DNA from: Chlamydiae bacterium CG10_big_fil_rev_8_21_14_0_10_42_34
GTDB taxonomy: Bacteria; Chlamydiota; Chlamydiia; Chlamydiales; SM23-39
Reading direction: 5' to 3'
DNA length: 48,120 nucleotides
Assembly (NCBI GenBank): GCA_002773795.1
Contig: PFAD01000015.1
Span: forward strand, 66,219-114,338
This document shows, piece by piece, positions 33,438-41,574 of the stretch (the stretch's first letter is position 1; each line of letters starts with the position of its first letter). The translations under genes and the position numbers were made by a program. The notes below the pieces were generated by a model, which worked only from the letters and a program-made list of their open reading frames with translations, did no database searches and had not been told where the DNA came from.

Positions 33438-34914
33438 AAAACACTCCATTTTTCAATTCAAGATTTTTAAATTTGCCACCAAGGCTTCTAATGCCAATAG
33501 ATCCTTTTAGTTCTTCTTGGTCAAATGGAAGGCAGATGAGGGAAGATTGATTGCAAAAGACGTAGATTAAGTTATCTTTTCTTTCTAAAGTCAACTTCCC
33601 TTCACTTGGAAGGTATTTTTTCAAAGTTTTAGACATTTTCCAGCAGTTTTTCGAATTTTTCCATAAGCTTAAGTGGGTGAATCTTTTGAAATGTTCTATT
33701 AATACAGCAAGCATTTCATCGTCATGATTGCCGCGATAGCCGAAAACTAAGCTTATGTGCTGTTGGGGTAAAGTTTTAGACTTAAGGAAGGAGTAGTCGG
33801 CAGATAGCTGCCATCCTTCTGAAGGTTCTTCTTTTAGGACTGCAAGAGCAAGGTTTGTATCAACAGGGGAAATCCATCCATCCTCATCTACGATAAATTG
33901 ATTGAAAATTGGATCTAGCTTTTGAAGCTCTGGTATGCTTTTTAATGTGAGTTTGTTCTTTTCTAAACAGATGGTTTTATATTGAGGGTTGCCCTTATCC
34001 TTTACTCTGGTCGCCATTTTTTCAAGAGCATCAATGTTTTTAAAGGGTTGGTTGTTGTGAGCTTCATCAGCGATATCTAAAATTCGTACATCGTGAACGC
34101 CACCAAATGGGCCTAGGGGGATGAAATCGAGGGTTTTATGTGTTTTTCTATCAATTACCCAAAGATCGCTTTGAATGTTTACCCTAAGAGAGCGTGGAGC
34201 ATTTCCTGTGCTACCAATCACAATCACATCTTTAGTTGCAGAAAGTCCCCTGGTATAAGTATTTGATCCCGTGCACCAAAGCGCTTTATTTGAATGCACT
34301 TCGATTAGTTCACTGCAATGGGAATTGCATGCAAACATATTTCCAGACCCGTCTACCCAGACATTGTGTAGCTTGTTTTTGTTTTTGATTCTATATTTAT
34401 TGTTAATTGTGCACTCAGGAAATAAATACTCTAATATATAAGATTCTTTATTAAACGCATGTGCTAGAACGTAGAGGTAATTGTTTTTGATGAATACTGA
34501 GTTGAAGTGTTCACCTGAATAATCGTGATCTCCTAACCTATCCCAATGCTGATCATTTATGCGAATATCTTTCCAAAATGTTGTTTTGGGATCATAAATT
34601 GTAATGCAGTTTCTCCCGGTATTTGTAGCTACGATCCAGCCATTGGGCGCGCAAATGATTTGATGAGGAGCAGATAAAATATTGGGAGAACGATGACTAC
34701 CAAGAGATAAATACCCTTTCTCTGATGTGGCATAGTCTAGCAATGTGTGCACAGTATCATGAGCTACTCCAGAGTGGCCTAGGACTAAAAAATCGTGATC
34801 TTTCCACCATGAAATGCCGTAATATTCTCCGCGCAATGACTCAATGATTTGAATCTCATAAGTTTGTAAATTGACAAGTAGAAGGTGTGAGGCAGTAGAA
34901 ACAAGTGCTTTCAT
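33427..34914 (-). CDS. beta-propeller-like protein of unknown function
   Basis: The first 290 of 495 residues contain repeated short beta-strand units with motifs such as LHNVWVDGSGNMFACNSH, LVLGHSG and GWIVATNTGRNCITIYD. This pattern is typical of six- or seven-bladed beta-propellers of the NHL/YVTN type. The C-terminal 200 residues are different and unrecognised. No signal peptide or membrane segment is evident, so it should be cytoplasmic. It is encoded between a glycosyltransferase and the PAPS synthase, overlapping the latter. A role as a sulfotransferase, glycan-binding or scaffold protein is possible, but I see no sulfotransferase PAPS motif. Confidence 0.62.
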   Translation of the reverse strand: MKALVSTASHLLLVNLQTYEIQIIESLRGEYYGISWWKDHDFLVLGHSGVAHDTVHTLLDYATSEKGYLSLGSHRSPNILSAPHQIICAPNGWIVATNTGRNCITIYDPKTTFWKDIRINDQHWDRLGDHDYSGEHFNSVFIKNNYLYVLAHAFNKESYILEYLFPECTINNKYRIKNKNKLHNVWVDGSGNMFACNSHCSELIEVHSNKALWCTGSNTYTRGLSATKDVIVIGSTGNAPRSLRVNIQSDLWVIDRKTHKTLDFIPLGPFGGVHDVRILDIADEAHNNQPFKNIDALEKMATRVKDKGNPQYKTICLEKNKLTLKSIPELQKLDPIFNQFIVDEDGWISPVDTNLALAVLKEEPSEGWQLSADYSFLKSKTLPQQHISLVFGYRGNHDDEMLAVLIEHFKRFTHLSLWKNSKNCWKMSKTLKKYLPSEGKLTLERKDNLIYVFCNQSSLICLPFDQEELKGSIGIRSLGGKFKNLELKNGVFCEA

Positions 34915-34937
34915 ATTGTTTTGATCTAGTTCTTTCT

Positions 34938-36560
34938 TTAATGAACGTGTGAGGCTTTTTCGCGAGCAGCAGTTTCATCAAAGTAATTAAGGTATTCACC
35001 CGCCACTTTTTCCCAGGATCGCTCCATAAACTTTTCATATAGAGGTTTTTGGAGTTGATATAACTCTTCGCGGTTATGAATAGCCCACTCTATTTTGTCT
35101 GCTATGTCTTCTATATTATATGGGTCAAATAGCATGAGTTCTTGCAGTTTTTTATCCTCGATTTCTTCTAGAACGACCGGAATGCGACTCATGACAGAAG
35201 GAGTTCCCATCGAGTAAGCCTCGGAGAAGGTGAAGGGAAAACCTCCCTCAAATAAACTTGGATTTACAGCGCAAATTGCACATTGATTTAAAGCGGCAAG
35301 TACTTCATCGGGAATGTCATAAAATGAGATCACATCATACTGTAGACGGTTTTTCAGAACATAATCAGAAAGCTCTTTGTTTCGCTCCAAATTCCCTGTC
35401 AAAATCAGCTTAACATTTATAAATCTGCGCCTTAATAAAAGTGCATAAGATTTTATTAGATTTAATATATTTTTGTGAGGCCTAACTTGAGATGAGTAGA
35501 ATAGGAACTTCATGCTAGGCAGGTGGTAGTTAGAAAGGTAAGTATCGTGGTTTAGCTTTTCTTTTTGAAATTGTTGCAGAATCTCAATGGGGTTGTTTTT
35601 TAAATGCTGTGAGAGTGATGTATTTCCATGTTTGATTACATTGATTTTGTCTTTATTAATCTTGTAAGGATCAATGAGATGGGATGTTTTAACGTAGTCG
35701 CTATAGCAAAGCAGGCTTGCTTTGCTAGCGAGGTTTTTTTTGATTGTGTGATGCGAATAGCTATTTTCGTATGTTTCCTCAATAAAAAGTGTTGGGTTTT
35801 CTAGAAAAACAATATCTGGGACTGCAAGAACAACAGGTTTTTTTATCGAATGGACATCTAATAAAAAAGCGGCAGGGACATAGCAGATATCGATGTTTTT
35901 GCGTCGATTGATTTTTTTTATTAGCTTTTCAAATTCACTTGTCTTGATGTGGTTGTAAATGGTTTTTATGTGTAGTTTGATCGATTTCGTTATCTGTAAT
36001 TTGTTTTTTACGTTTTTTAGTTTTTTAAGAATTTTATCTTTTTTTGTTTTCTTTTCTGAAGGATACACCTGTTGTGTGCCAGAGTTGTTTAATTTGAGTT
36101 TCTTTGTTGCTACTAGTTTTATTTGTTTATATATTAGTATTGTTGCTTTTATTGTACATATTATTGCAGAGATTGGTGTAGATATAATTAAAAAGATAAA
36201 GTTTTTTGCTGCGAATTTGGGGAGATGGCTCGAGATTTTGGTTAGGGCCTGTTGGAATCGCCCTTTCTTGTTTATATTTTTTCTCTTTAGTCTGTTGTAA
36301 AATTTATAAATGATTGAAAAGAGAGTTATGGTAAGTGGTTGCACTCTAGAGGATAGAATAATTTCAATATCAGTTAGTGAGATTTTTGCCTCTAAAAGAA
36401 CCTCTTTAAGTTGCCGATGACTCCAACAAGCGGTCGCTATGACTATACGGTTACGAAATTTTTCTGTTTTGACTAAAGATAGAAGAAGTCTTAAGATTCC
36501 TTGATTAGACAGTAAATTTGTAGGGCTATAAGCCAAAACAATGCAAATTTTTTGTTTCAT
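34938..36560 (-). CDS. GT4-type glycosyltransferase with a basic insertion
   Basis: The C-terminal half of this 540-residue protein matches GT-B family 4 transferases, with SQVRPHKNILNLIKSY and PSLFEGGFPFTFSEAYSMGTPSVMS (the EX7E-type donor site). The N-terminal domain is interrupted by about 120 residues (roughly 75-210) that are very rich in Lys, Ile and Asn and include a hydrophobic stretch (FIFLIISTPISAIICTI). The start at 36560 overlaps the upstream gene stop in ATGA; an ATG at 36584 is less likely. The insertion could anchor the enzyme to the inner membrane. The donor sugar is unknown, but GDP-N-acetylperosamine from the same operon is a candidate. Confidence 0.82.
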   Translation of the reverse strand: MKQKICIVLAYSPTNLLSNQGILRLLLSLVKTEKFRNRIVIATACWSHRQLKEVLLEAKISLTDIEIILSSRVQPLTITLFSIIYKFYNRLKRKNINKKGRFQQALTKISSHLPKFAAKNFIFLIISTPISAIICTIKATILIYKQIKLVATKKLKLNNSGTQQVYPSEKKTKKDKILKKLKNVKNKLQITKSIKLHIKTIYNHIKTSEFEKLIKKINRRKNIDICYVPAAFLLDVHSIKKPVVLAVPDIVFLENPTLFIEETYENSYSHHTIKKNLASKASLLCYSDYVKTSHLIDPYKINKDKINVIKHGNTSLSQHLKNNPIEILQQFQKEKLNHDTYLSNYHLPSMKFLFYSSQVRPHKNILNLIKSYALLLRRRFINVKLILTGNLERNKELSDYVLKNRLQYDVISFYDIPDEVLAALNQCAICAVNPSLFEGGFPFTFSEAYSMGTPSVMSRIPVVLEEIEDKKLQELMLFDPYNIEDIADKIEWAIHNREELYQLQKPLYEKFMERSWEKVAGEYLNYFDETAAREKASHVH

Positions 36561-37819
36561 AAATATTGCTTCATCCATTCCCAAAGTTGTGGTCCAAGGC
36601 GTTCTGCGGAATGCATGTCCAGGGAATCTTTAGATGGTAGTTGGGTTTTTCTATCGGCGCACGTCTCTTCCATTATTTTAAGTTTTTTTGCCATGTCATC
36701 TATAGAGTAAGGGTCAAAGAAACAAAGGTTTAAATGGAAGTGCTGATTCATGTACTGCATAGCTGGATAATTGCTGCTAGTGCTTGGGGTGTTCAAGTAG
36801 GCGGCTTCAATTACAGAGTATGTTCCATTATCAAACAGAACTGGATGCAATAAGAATTGAGATTGCGCTAGATAGTTTGAGTACAGTTGATCGGAAACTT
36901 CGCCTGGAGTATGGCATCTTTGTTTCAGGATAGCACTTTTATTAAAGATATTTGAAAGATGTGTCCAAAATGGATAAGAGCTTGCTTTTATTGGATCTGT
37001 GTAAATCTCTGTATATGTCCCTAAAATTATACAGTCTAGTTGTCCATTCAGCTGCCCATAATATTTTTCTAAGGCCCTAAAGGTTCGCAACTGATTTTTA
37101 TGGTAGCTTACGTTTGTTACCCAAACAAAATAGTTTTTACCGTGGAAAACTTGGACTGAATTGGGGGGCTTTGGAGGGGCAAATTCTATGGGTAAAAGAT
37201 GTACTTTAGAAGAAGCAACCCCTGCATATTGAATGACGTCGTTTTGGGTTTGGGGTGTTGTTGTGATCACAAATTGCGCATTTCTAACCGTTTGGAAGTA
37301 ATTTAGCTCAGTTGCATTTGCAACGTCGCAAAATATTTCTGGGACATACCTTTGTATGTAATCGTATACAACGACCCCGTAGGGGCAGATTGGGGCAAGG
37401 GGAGCTTGTGCTGTTCGGTCTGAAATGAGTAGCCATAAATCACAGTCAAGAAATGAAGTGCGTCCACTCATTGGAATTTGGTAATTATCCCATTCGCACT
37501 CGACTGTGCTGTTGTTAAACTCATGAATAAAATTTAGTTCGGTTTTTGTGATTTTTTTCCAGGTTGTTTCGCAGATTGTGATGCCAAGATCTTTTAGCTC
37601 TGAAAAGTCTTCTTGCGTATTGTATGCACCATCAATAAATGAAAAGACAATCTCGAGGGGTTCTTTGTATAGTTTGCTTCCTAAACAAAGCATTTTAGCC
37701 ATATTTTTTGCGCCTGACAGAGTCCCCCCCCTATATTCGTGGGGTAGAAAGATGGCGATTTTTTTCTTTGTCTTTCTAACTAAATTTTCACTTTTCATTT
37801 GTAAACAAGCTTGTGTCAT
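36557..37819 (-). CDS. glycosyltransferase, GT-B/GT4-like
   Basis: This 420-residue protein has a GT-B layout. The N-terminal KIAIFLPHEYRGGTLSGAKNMAK is the acceptor-domain start. The C-terminal NYFVWVTNVSYHKNQLRTFRALEKYY and the donor-site HPVLFDNGTYSVIEAAYLNTPS, with its spaced acidic residues, follow the GT4 pattern. It is coupled to the aminotransferase gene (stop and start share one base) and to the next glycosyltransferase (4-base overlap). It probably adds a sugar made by the upstream genes. Confidence 0.8.
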   Translation of the reverse strand: MTQACLQMKSENLVRKTKKKIAIFLPHEYRGGTLSGAKNMAKMLCLGSKLYKEPLEIVFSFIDGAYNTQEDFSELKDLGITICETTWKKITKTELNFIHEFNNSTVECEWDNYQIPMSGRTSFLDCDLWLLISDRTAQAPLAPICPYGVVVYDYIQRYVPEIFCDVANATELNYFQTVRNAQFVITTTPQTQNDVIQYAGVASSKVHLLPIEFAPPKPPNSVQVFHGKNYFVWVTNVSYHKNQLRTFRALEKYYGQLNGQLDCIILGTYTEIYTDPIKASSYPFWTHLSNIFNKSAILKQRCHTPGEVSDQLYSNYLAQSQFLLHPVLFDNGTYSVIEAAYLNTPSTSSNYPAMQYMNQHFHLNLCFFDPYSIDDMAKKLKIMEETCADRKTQLPSKDSLDMHSAERLGPQLWEWMKQYL

Positions 37820-39009
37820 TAAAAATTCTTTGCTGTGAAAAGTTGTTGATCGTATTTGATACCGTCTTCAATGTTTATTTTGAACTCTAACGTCTTGTTT
37901 CTCATGAAAAAAAATTCCCGAATTGATCTGCAGATTTCTTTTACATCGGATCTTGAAAGTTCTGGATAACTGGGGAGATTTATTCCGCTGGAGGAAAGCG
38001 ACTTCGCAACAGGAAAACTTTCGTCGCATGCGTACATGGGCATCGTATGAATGGGGATGAAAAGAGGTCGAGTTTCAATGCCATGCTGATCCAAGTATGT
38101 CATTAAACTATCTCTTAGCCGTGCTTCGTAAAGGATGATAGAACACATCCAATAAGAGTGAAAGCTCGAGCCTATTTCTTTGTGGGTTTGTAAGGGGAGC
38201 GCTTCCAATTCTTCTTTATACCATTGAGCAATTTCTCTTTTTTTGTGAATGATCTCATCAGCTCGAGATAGTTGTGCAAGCCCGATTGCAGCACAAATAT
38301 TGGTCATTCGGTAGTTGTAACCTAAAAGGTCATGCCAGTACTGTTTATGAAACGAGACGCCTTGGGTTTTTAGGCGATACACCTTCGACAATAGCTCTTT
38401 ATTTTTGCTAACTACCATCCCACCCTCACCTGTGGTAATCGTTTTGTTCCCATAAAAGCTATAAGTGCCAATATCGCCAAAGCTTCCCACGTGCTTTCCT
38501 TCATATTGAGTACCAAATGCTTCAGCACAGTCTTCTATCAGGAAGAGGTTATATTTTTTGCAGATCTGAGCGATGGGGGTCATGTCGCATGGATGGCCAT
38601 AAAGGTGAACGACCATAATTGCTTTAGTGCGTGGTGAGATTTTTTCTATTATCGCTTCAGGATCAATTTGCCAAGAGGAAGCGAGAGAGTCTACGAAAAT
38701 AGGTTTTGCTCCGGTGTGTGCGATCATATTTACTGAGGCAACATATGTTAATGTGGGAACAATAACTTCATCTCCAGGTTTGATTCCTATTGCAAGTAGG
38801 GCAAGGTGTAGGGCAACAGTTCCGTTACAAACTGTTGTGGCGTAAGGAACTTGAGTATAATTTGCAAAGGCTTGTTCGAATTGTTCAATAAAATCACCTT
38901 TTGAGGAGATCCAATTTGAATCGAGACATTCGTTCACATATTTTTTTTCTAAATCACTGATTGTAGGTCGGTATACGGGAAAACGTAAGGGGGAATGAGT
39001 GAAGTTCAT
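37819..39009 (-). CDS. GDP-perosamine synthase, PLP-dependent aminotransferase
   Basis: This enzyme transfers an amino group from glutamate to C4 of GDP-4-keto-6-deoxy-D-mannose. It is a DegT/DnrJ/EryC1 aminotransferase whose sequence closely recalls E. coli O157 Per: ECLDSNWISSKG, NGTVALHLALLAIGI, VPTLTYVASVN, VHLYGHPCDM, EDCAEAFGT, the PLP lysine in YGNKTITTGEGG and YWHDLLGYNYRMTNICAAIG. The 396-residue length includes a tail of about 30 residues beyond the usual end. The substrate is supplied by the Gmd of the same operon, and the product fits the two adjacent acyltransferases. Confidence 0.9.
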   Translation of the reverse strand: MNFTHSPLRFPVYRPTISDLEKKYVNECLDSNWISSKGDFIEQFEQAFANYTQVPYATTVCNGTVALHLALLAIGIKPGDEVIVPTLTYVASVNMIAHTGAKPIFVDSLASSWQIDPEAIIEKISPRTKAIMVVHLYGHPCDMTPIAQICKKYNLFLIEDCAEAFGTQYEGKHVGSFGDIGTYSFYGNKTITTGEGGMVVSKNKELLSKVYRLKTQGVSFHKQYWHDLLGYNYRMTNICAAIGLAQLSRADEIIHKKREIAQWYKEELEALPLQTHKEIGSSFHSYWMCSIILYEARLRDSLMTYLDQHGIETRPLFIPIHTMPMYACDESFPVAKSLSSSGINLPSYPELSRSDVKEICRSIREFFFMRNKTLEFKINIEDGIKYDQQLFTAKNF

Positions 39010-39014
39010 TTTTT

Positions 39015-39641
39015 CTAAAGGTTGTTGAGTTGTTTGGGTTTAATTAAAGTTGCGGGACAGCCCCTATAAACGCCAGGCTCTGTGATATTTTTGACCACTA
39101 CAGCTCCGGCTCCAATAATTACATTTGAACAGATAGAGACATAATCTTTGATGACAGCATTTACGCCGATAATGACGATATCTCCTACCTTACAGCGCCC
39201 AGATACAACTGCACGAGAACCAACATGGGAATGGTTTCCAATCACAGATTCATGCTCGACGTTACTTCCACTGCTCAATATTGTATTATTCCCTATTTTA
39301 GCTTGAGGTCCAACATGAGCGAAGTTACCTATAAATACGCCCTTTCCCAGTTCGGATCCTAGTGCGATATGGGCTTTTGGCGAGCAAATGGAGATGAGTC
39401 GATCTGAGCCAATTTGCTCGTACTTGTCCTTTCTTTTTTGATTGTCACCAATAGCAAAAAAAATGGGAGTTTCAGATTTTTGAACTTTTCTGAACACAGG
39501 AAATCCAAAAAGGGTTTCTCCATCTTTTGCACTTTCGTCTATATAAGTAATTGTGATGTCTTCATAGCAAGAGATGAGAACATCTGTGATGGCTCTACTA
39601 TGTCCTCCACACCCGTAAATTAAGACTTGTTTGTAGCTCAC
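39015..39641 (-). CDS. PglD/PerB-like sugar O/N-acyltransferase, copy 1 (catalytic His kept)
   Basis: The 208-residue protein has an N-terminal Rossmann-like sugar-nucleotide domain with YGCGGHSRAITDVL (9-22) and a C-terminal left-handed beta-helix of hexapeptide repeats. The catalytic pair of PglD-type enzymes is kept as His130-Glu131 in VEHESVIG. It should N-acetylate the 4-amino group made by GDP-perosamine synthase with acetyl-CoA. It is paired with a tandem copy 14 bases away that has lost this pair. Confidence 0.85.
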   Translation of the reverse strand: MSYKQVLIYGCGGHSRAITDVLISCYEDITITYIDESAKDGETLFGFPVFRKVQKSETPIFFAIGDNQKRKDKYEQIGSDRLISICSPKAHIALGSELGKGVFIGNFAHVGPQAKIGNNTILSSGSNVEHESVIGNHSHVGSRAVVSGRCKVGDIVIIGVNAVIKDYVSICSNVIIGAGAVVVKNITEPGVYRGCPATLIKPKQLNNL

Positions 39642-39655
39642 ACTGGCCTTGTCTT

Positions 39656-40276
39656 TTAAGATGTTTGTATTTTTTGCATAGGTATAGCTGGTCGGCCTAT
39701 ATATACCCCTGGTTGTTCAATGTCTCGAGTAATTAAAGCTCCTGCCCCGATAATTACATTTGAACAAATTGAAATAGAATCTTCCACAGTTGCCCCAGCG
39801 CCAATAAATACTTGATCACCCAGTGCAGATCTGCTTGATACAACGGCGCCGGGGCCAATATGAGAATGATTCCCAATCACACATCCTTGCTCAACATTGC
39901 TTCCACTGCTCAATATTGTATTATTTCCTATTTTAGTTTGAGTGCCGATATGAGTGAAGTTTCCGATAAATACGCCTTTGCCTATTTTCGCATCTTTCTC
40001 TAGGTGGGTTTTAGAAGATTGAATGGAAATTAGATGATCTGAACCCATTTGTTCATACATTTCTTTTCTTTGTATGTTGTCTCCTATAGCAAAAAAAAAG
40101 GGGAGATCGGCAAATTCCAAACTTTTCAAGACCGGAAACCCAAAAAGAGTTTCTCCCTCTTTTGCTTCCTTATCAACATAGGTAATCAGGAGCTTATTTT
40201 GAGTGGAGAGTAAAACGTCCGTTACGCTCCTACTATGTCCTCCACAACCAAAAATAACAATCCGATTATTTTTCAT
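39656..40276 (-). CDS. PglD/PerB-like acyltransferase paralogue, copy 2, catalytic His replaced
   Basis: This 206-residue protein is a tandem duplicate of copy 1 with the same layout and the same residue numbering: FGCGGHSRSVTDVL (9-22), then hexapeptide repeats. At the catalytic position it reads VEQGCVIG, so His130-Glu131 become Gln130-Gly131. The beta-helix and the acetyl-CoA-binding C-terminus look intact. It may be inactive, form mixed trimers with copy 1, or use another residue. It is upstream of copy 1 in the transcript, 6 bases after gmd. Confidence 0.82.
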   Translation of the reverse strand: MKNNRIVIFGCGGHSRSVTDVLLSTQNKLLITYVDKEAKEGETLFGFPVLKSLEFADLPFFFAIGDNIQRKEMYEQMGSDHLISIQSSKTHLEKDAKIGKGVFIGNFTHIGTQTKIGNNTILSSGSNVEQGCVIGNHSHIGPGAVVSSRSALGDQVFIGAGATVEDSISICSNVIIGAGALITRDIEQPGVYIGRPAIPMQKIQTS

Positions 40277-40282
40277 GAAAAT

Positions 40283-41314
40283 TTAACAAGAGTGTTCTAA
40301 AAGTCTATTTTTTGCATCTGCCTGGACCATGATACGAACTAACTCTTCAATTGGAGTTTTAGGTGCCCATCCCAATAAATCTTTGGCCTTTAACGAATTG
40401 CCAAGCAACGTATCCACTTCGCTTGGCCTATAAAATTGAGGGGATGTGTTGACTAGCAGCTTCCCTGTTTTTTTGTCCTTACCCGTTTCCTGTAACCCAG
40501 ATCCTTCCCATTCAATTTCAATTCCAACTTCATAGAACGCAAGTTCTACAAACTGGCGCACTGAAATCGCTCTCCCTGTTGCTAAGACAAAGTCATCTGG
40601 ATTTTCTTGTTGAAGCATGAGATGAATCCCTTCAACAAAGTCTTTTGCATAACCCCAGTCCCTTTTTGCCTCTAAATTGCCAAGCGTTAATATTTGACGA
40701 GTTCCCGCAGCTATTTCATTGACTGCAATAGAGATTTTTCTGGAGACAAAGAGGCTGCCTCTTCTTGGACTTTCATGATTAAATAGTATTCCATTACATG
40801 CATATAGCCCATAAGCTTCTCTATAGTTTATCACGGTCCAATATGCATATAACTTAGCAATGCCGTATGGTGATCTGGGGTAAAATGGGGTTTTTTCAGA
40901 TTGAGGAGATTCTTGGGCTTTTCCAAAAAGCTCAGAGGAAGAGGCTTGGTAAAATCGGGCTTTAGGGACAATATCTCGAGTGGCTTCGAGAATACGTAAT
41001 ACAGCAATTCCTGTTACATCTGCAGTGTATTCTGGCATTTCAAATGATGAGCCTACATGGCTCATTGCTGCAAGATTGTAAATTTCATCTGGTTGAGAGC
41101 GCTCCATAATTTTTCTGATACTTTGAGAGTCAGCTAGGTCTGCTTCATATAGCTTTAGTTTTTCATGGGAGAGCAAGTGTTCAATTCTGGATGTATTCGG
41201 CAACGATGTTCTGCGAATTATTCCATCTACTTGATAGCCTTTTTCTAATAACAACTCGGTAAGATAGGAGCCATCCTGGCCTGTGACACCGGTGATGAGT
41301 GCTTTTTTGTTCAT
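40283..41314 (-). CDS. gmd: GDP-mannose 4,6-dehydratase
   Basis: Gmd converts GDP-D-mannose to GDP-4-keto-6-deoxy-D-mannose. The 343-residue protein shows the family's GVTGQDGSYLTELLLEKGYQ (9-28), the NLAAMSHVGSSFE segment, the catalytic SSSELFG with YGIAK (Tyr and Lys), and NHESPRRG. The order Thr-Gln-Asp-Gly in the Rossmann loop separates it from UDP-sugar SDRs. It is the first gene of an eight-gene minus-strand operon with a very good promoter 44 bases upstream, and it feeds the perosamine branch. Confidence 0.96.
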   Translation of the reverse strand: MNKKALITGVTGQDGSYLTELLLEKGYQVDGIIRRTSLPNTSRIEHLLSHEKLKLYEADLADSQSIRKIMERSQPDEIYNLAAMSHVGSSFEMPEYTADVTGIAVLRILEATRDIVPKARFYQASSSELFGKAQESPQSEKTPFYPRSPYGIAKLYAYWTVINYREAYGLYACNGILFNHESPRRGSLFVSRKISIAVNEIAAGTRQILTLGNLEAKRDWGYAKDFVEGIHLMLQQENPDDFVLATGRAISVRQFVELAFYEVGIEIEWEGSGLQETGKDKKTGKLLVNTSPQFYRPSEVDTLLGNSLKAKDLLGWAPKTPIEELVRIMVQADAKNRLLEHSC

Positions 41315-41357
41315 ATTGGGGGCATCTAATGTTTACAAAGTGAGTGGATTTTGGCAA

Positions 41358-41386
41358 ATAGTAGCACACAAATGATAGATTATCAA
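41358..41386 (-). promoter_or_regulatory. sigma70-like promoter of the gmd operon
   Basis: On the minus strand TTGATA (41381-41386), a 17-base spacer and TACTAT (41358-41363) form a near-consensus promoter. It lies in a 260-base gap (41315-41574) between the gmd operon and the transglutaminase-like gene. It implies that the last eight minus-strand genes are transcribed independently. The rest of the gap is A/T-rich, and I found no convincing terminator for the operon to the right. Confidence 0.72.
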
Positions 41387-41574
41387 AAGAATATTAACAT
41401 ATGGAGTCAGATATTTTTCGGTTTGTGATATAGTCCCACCTTCTGAAGCGAAAATCAGCCAAAATAATCCACAAAACTGCAGAAAAAGTTTATTGGGAGT
41501 AACGTTAAGTATTTTTCTAGCTCTTCATGCGAGAGAAACTATGTTTGTGAAAAGTGTTTTCCTCAAGCGCTCGA

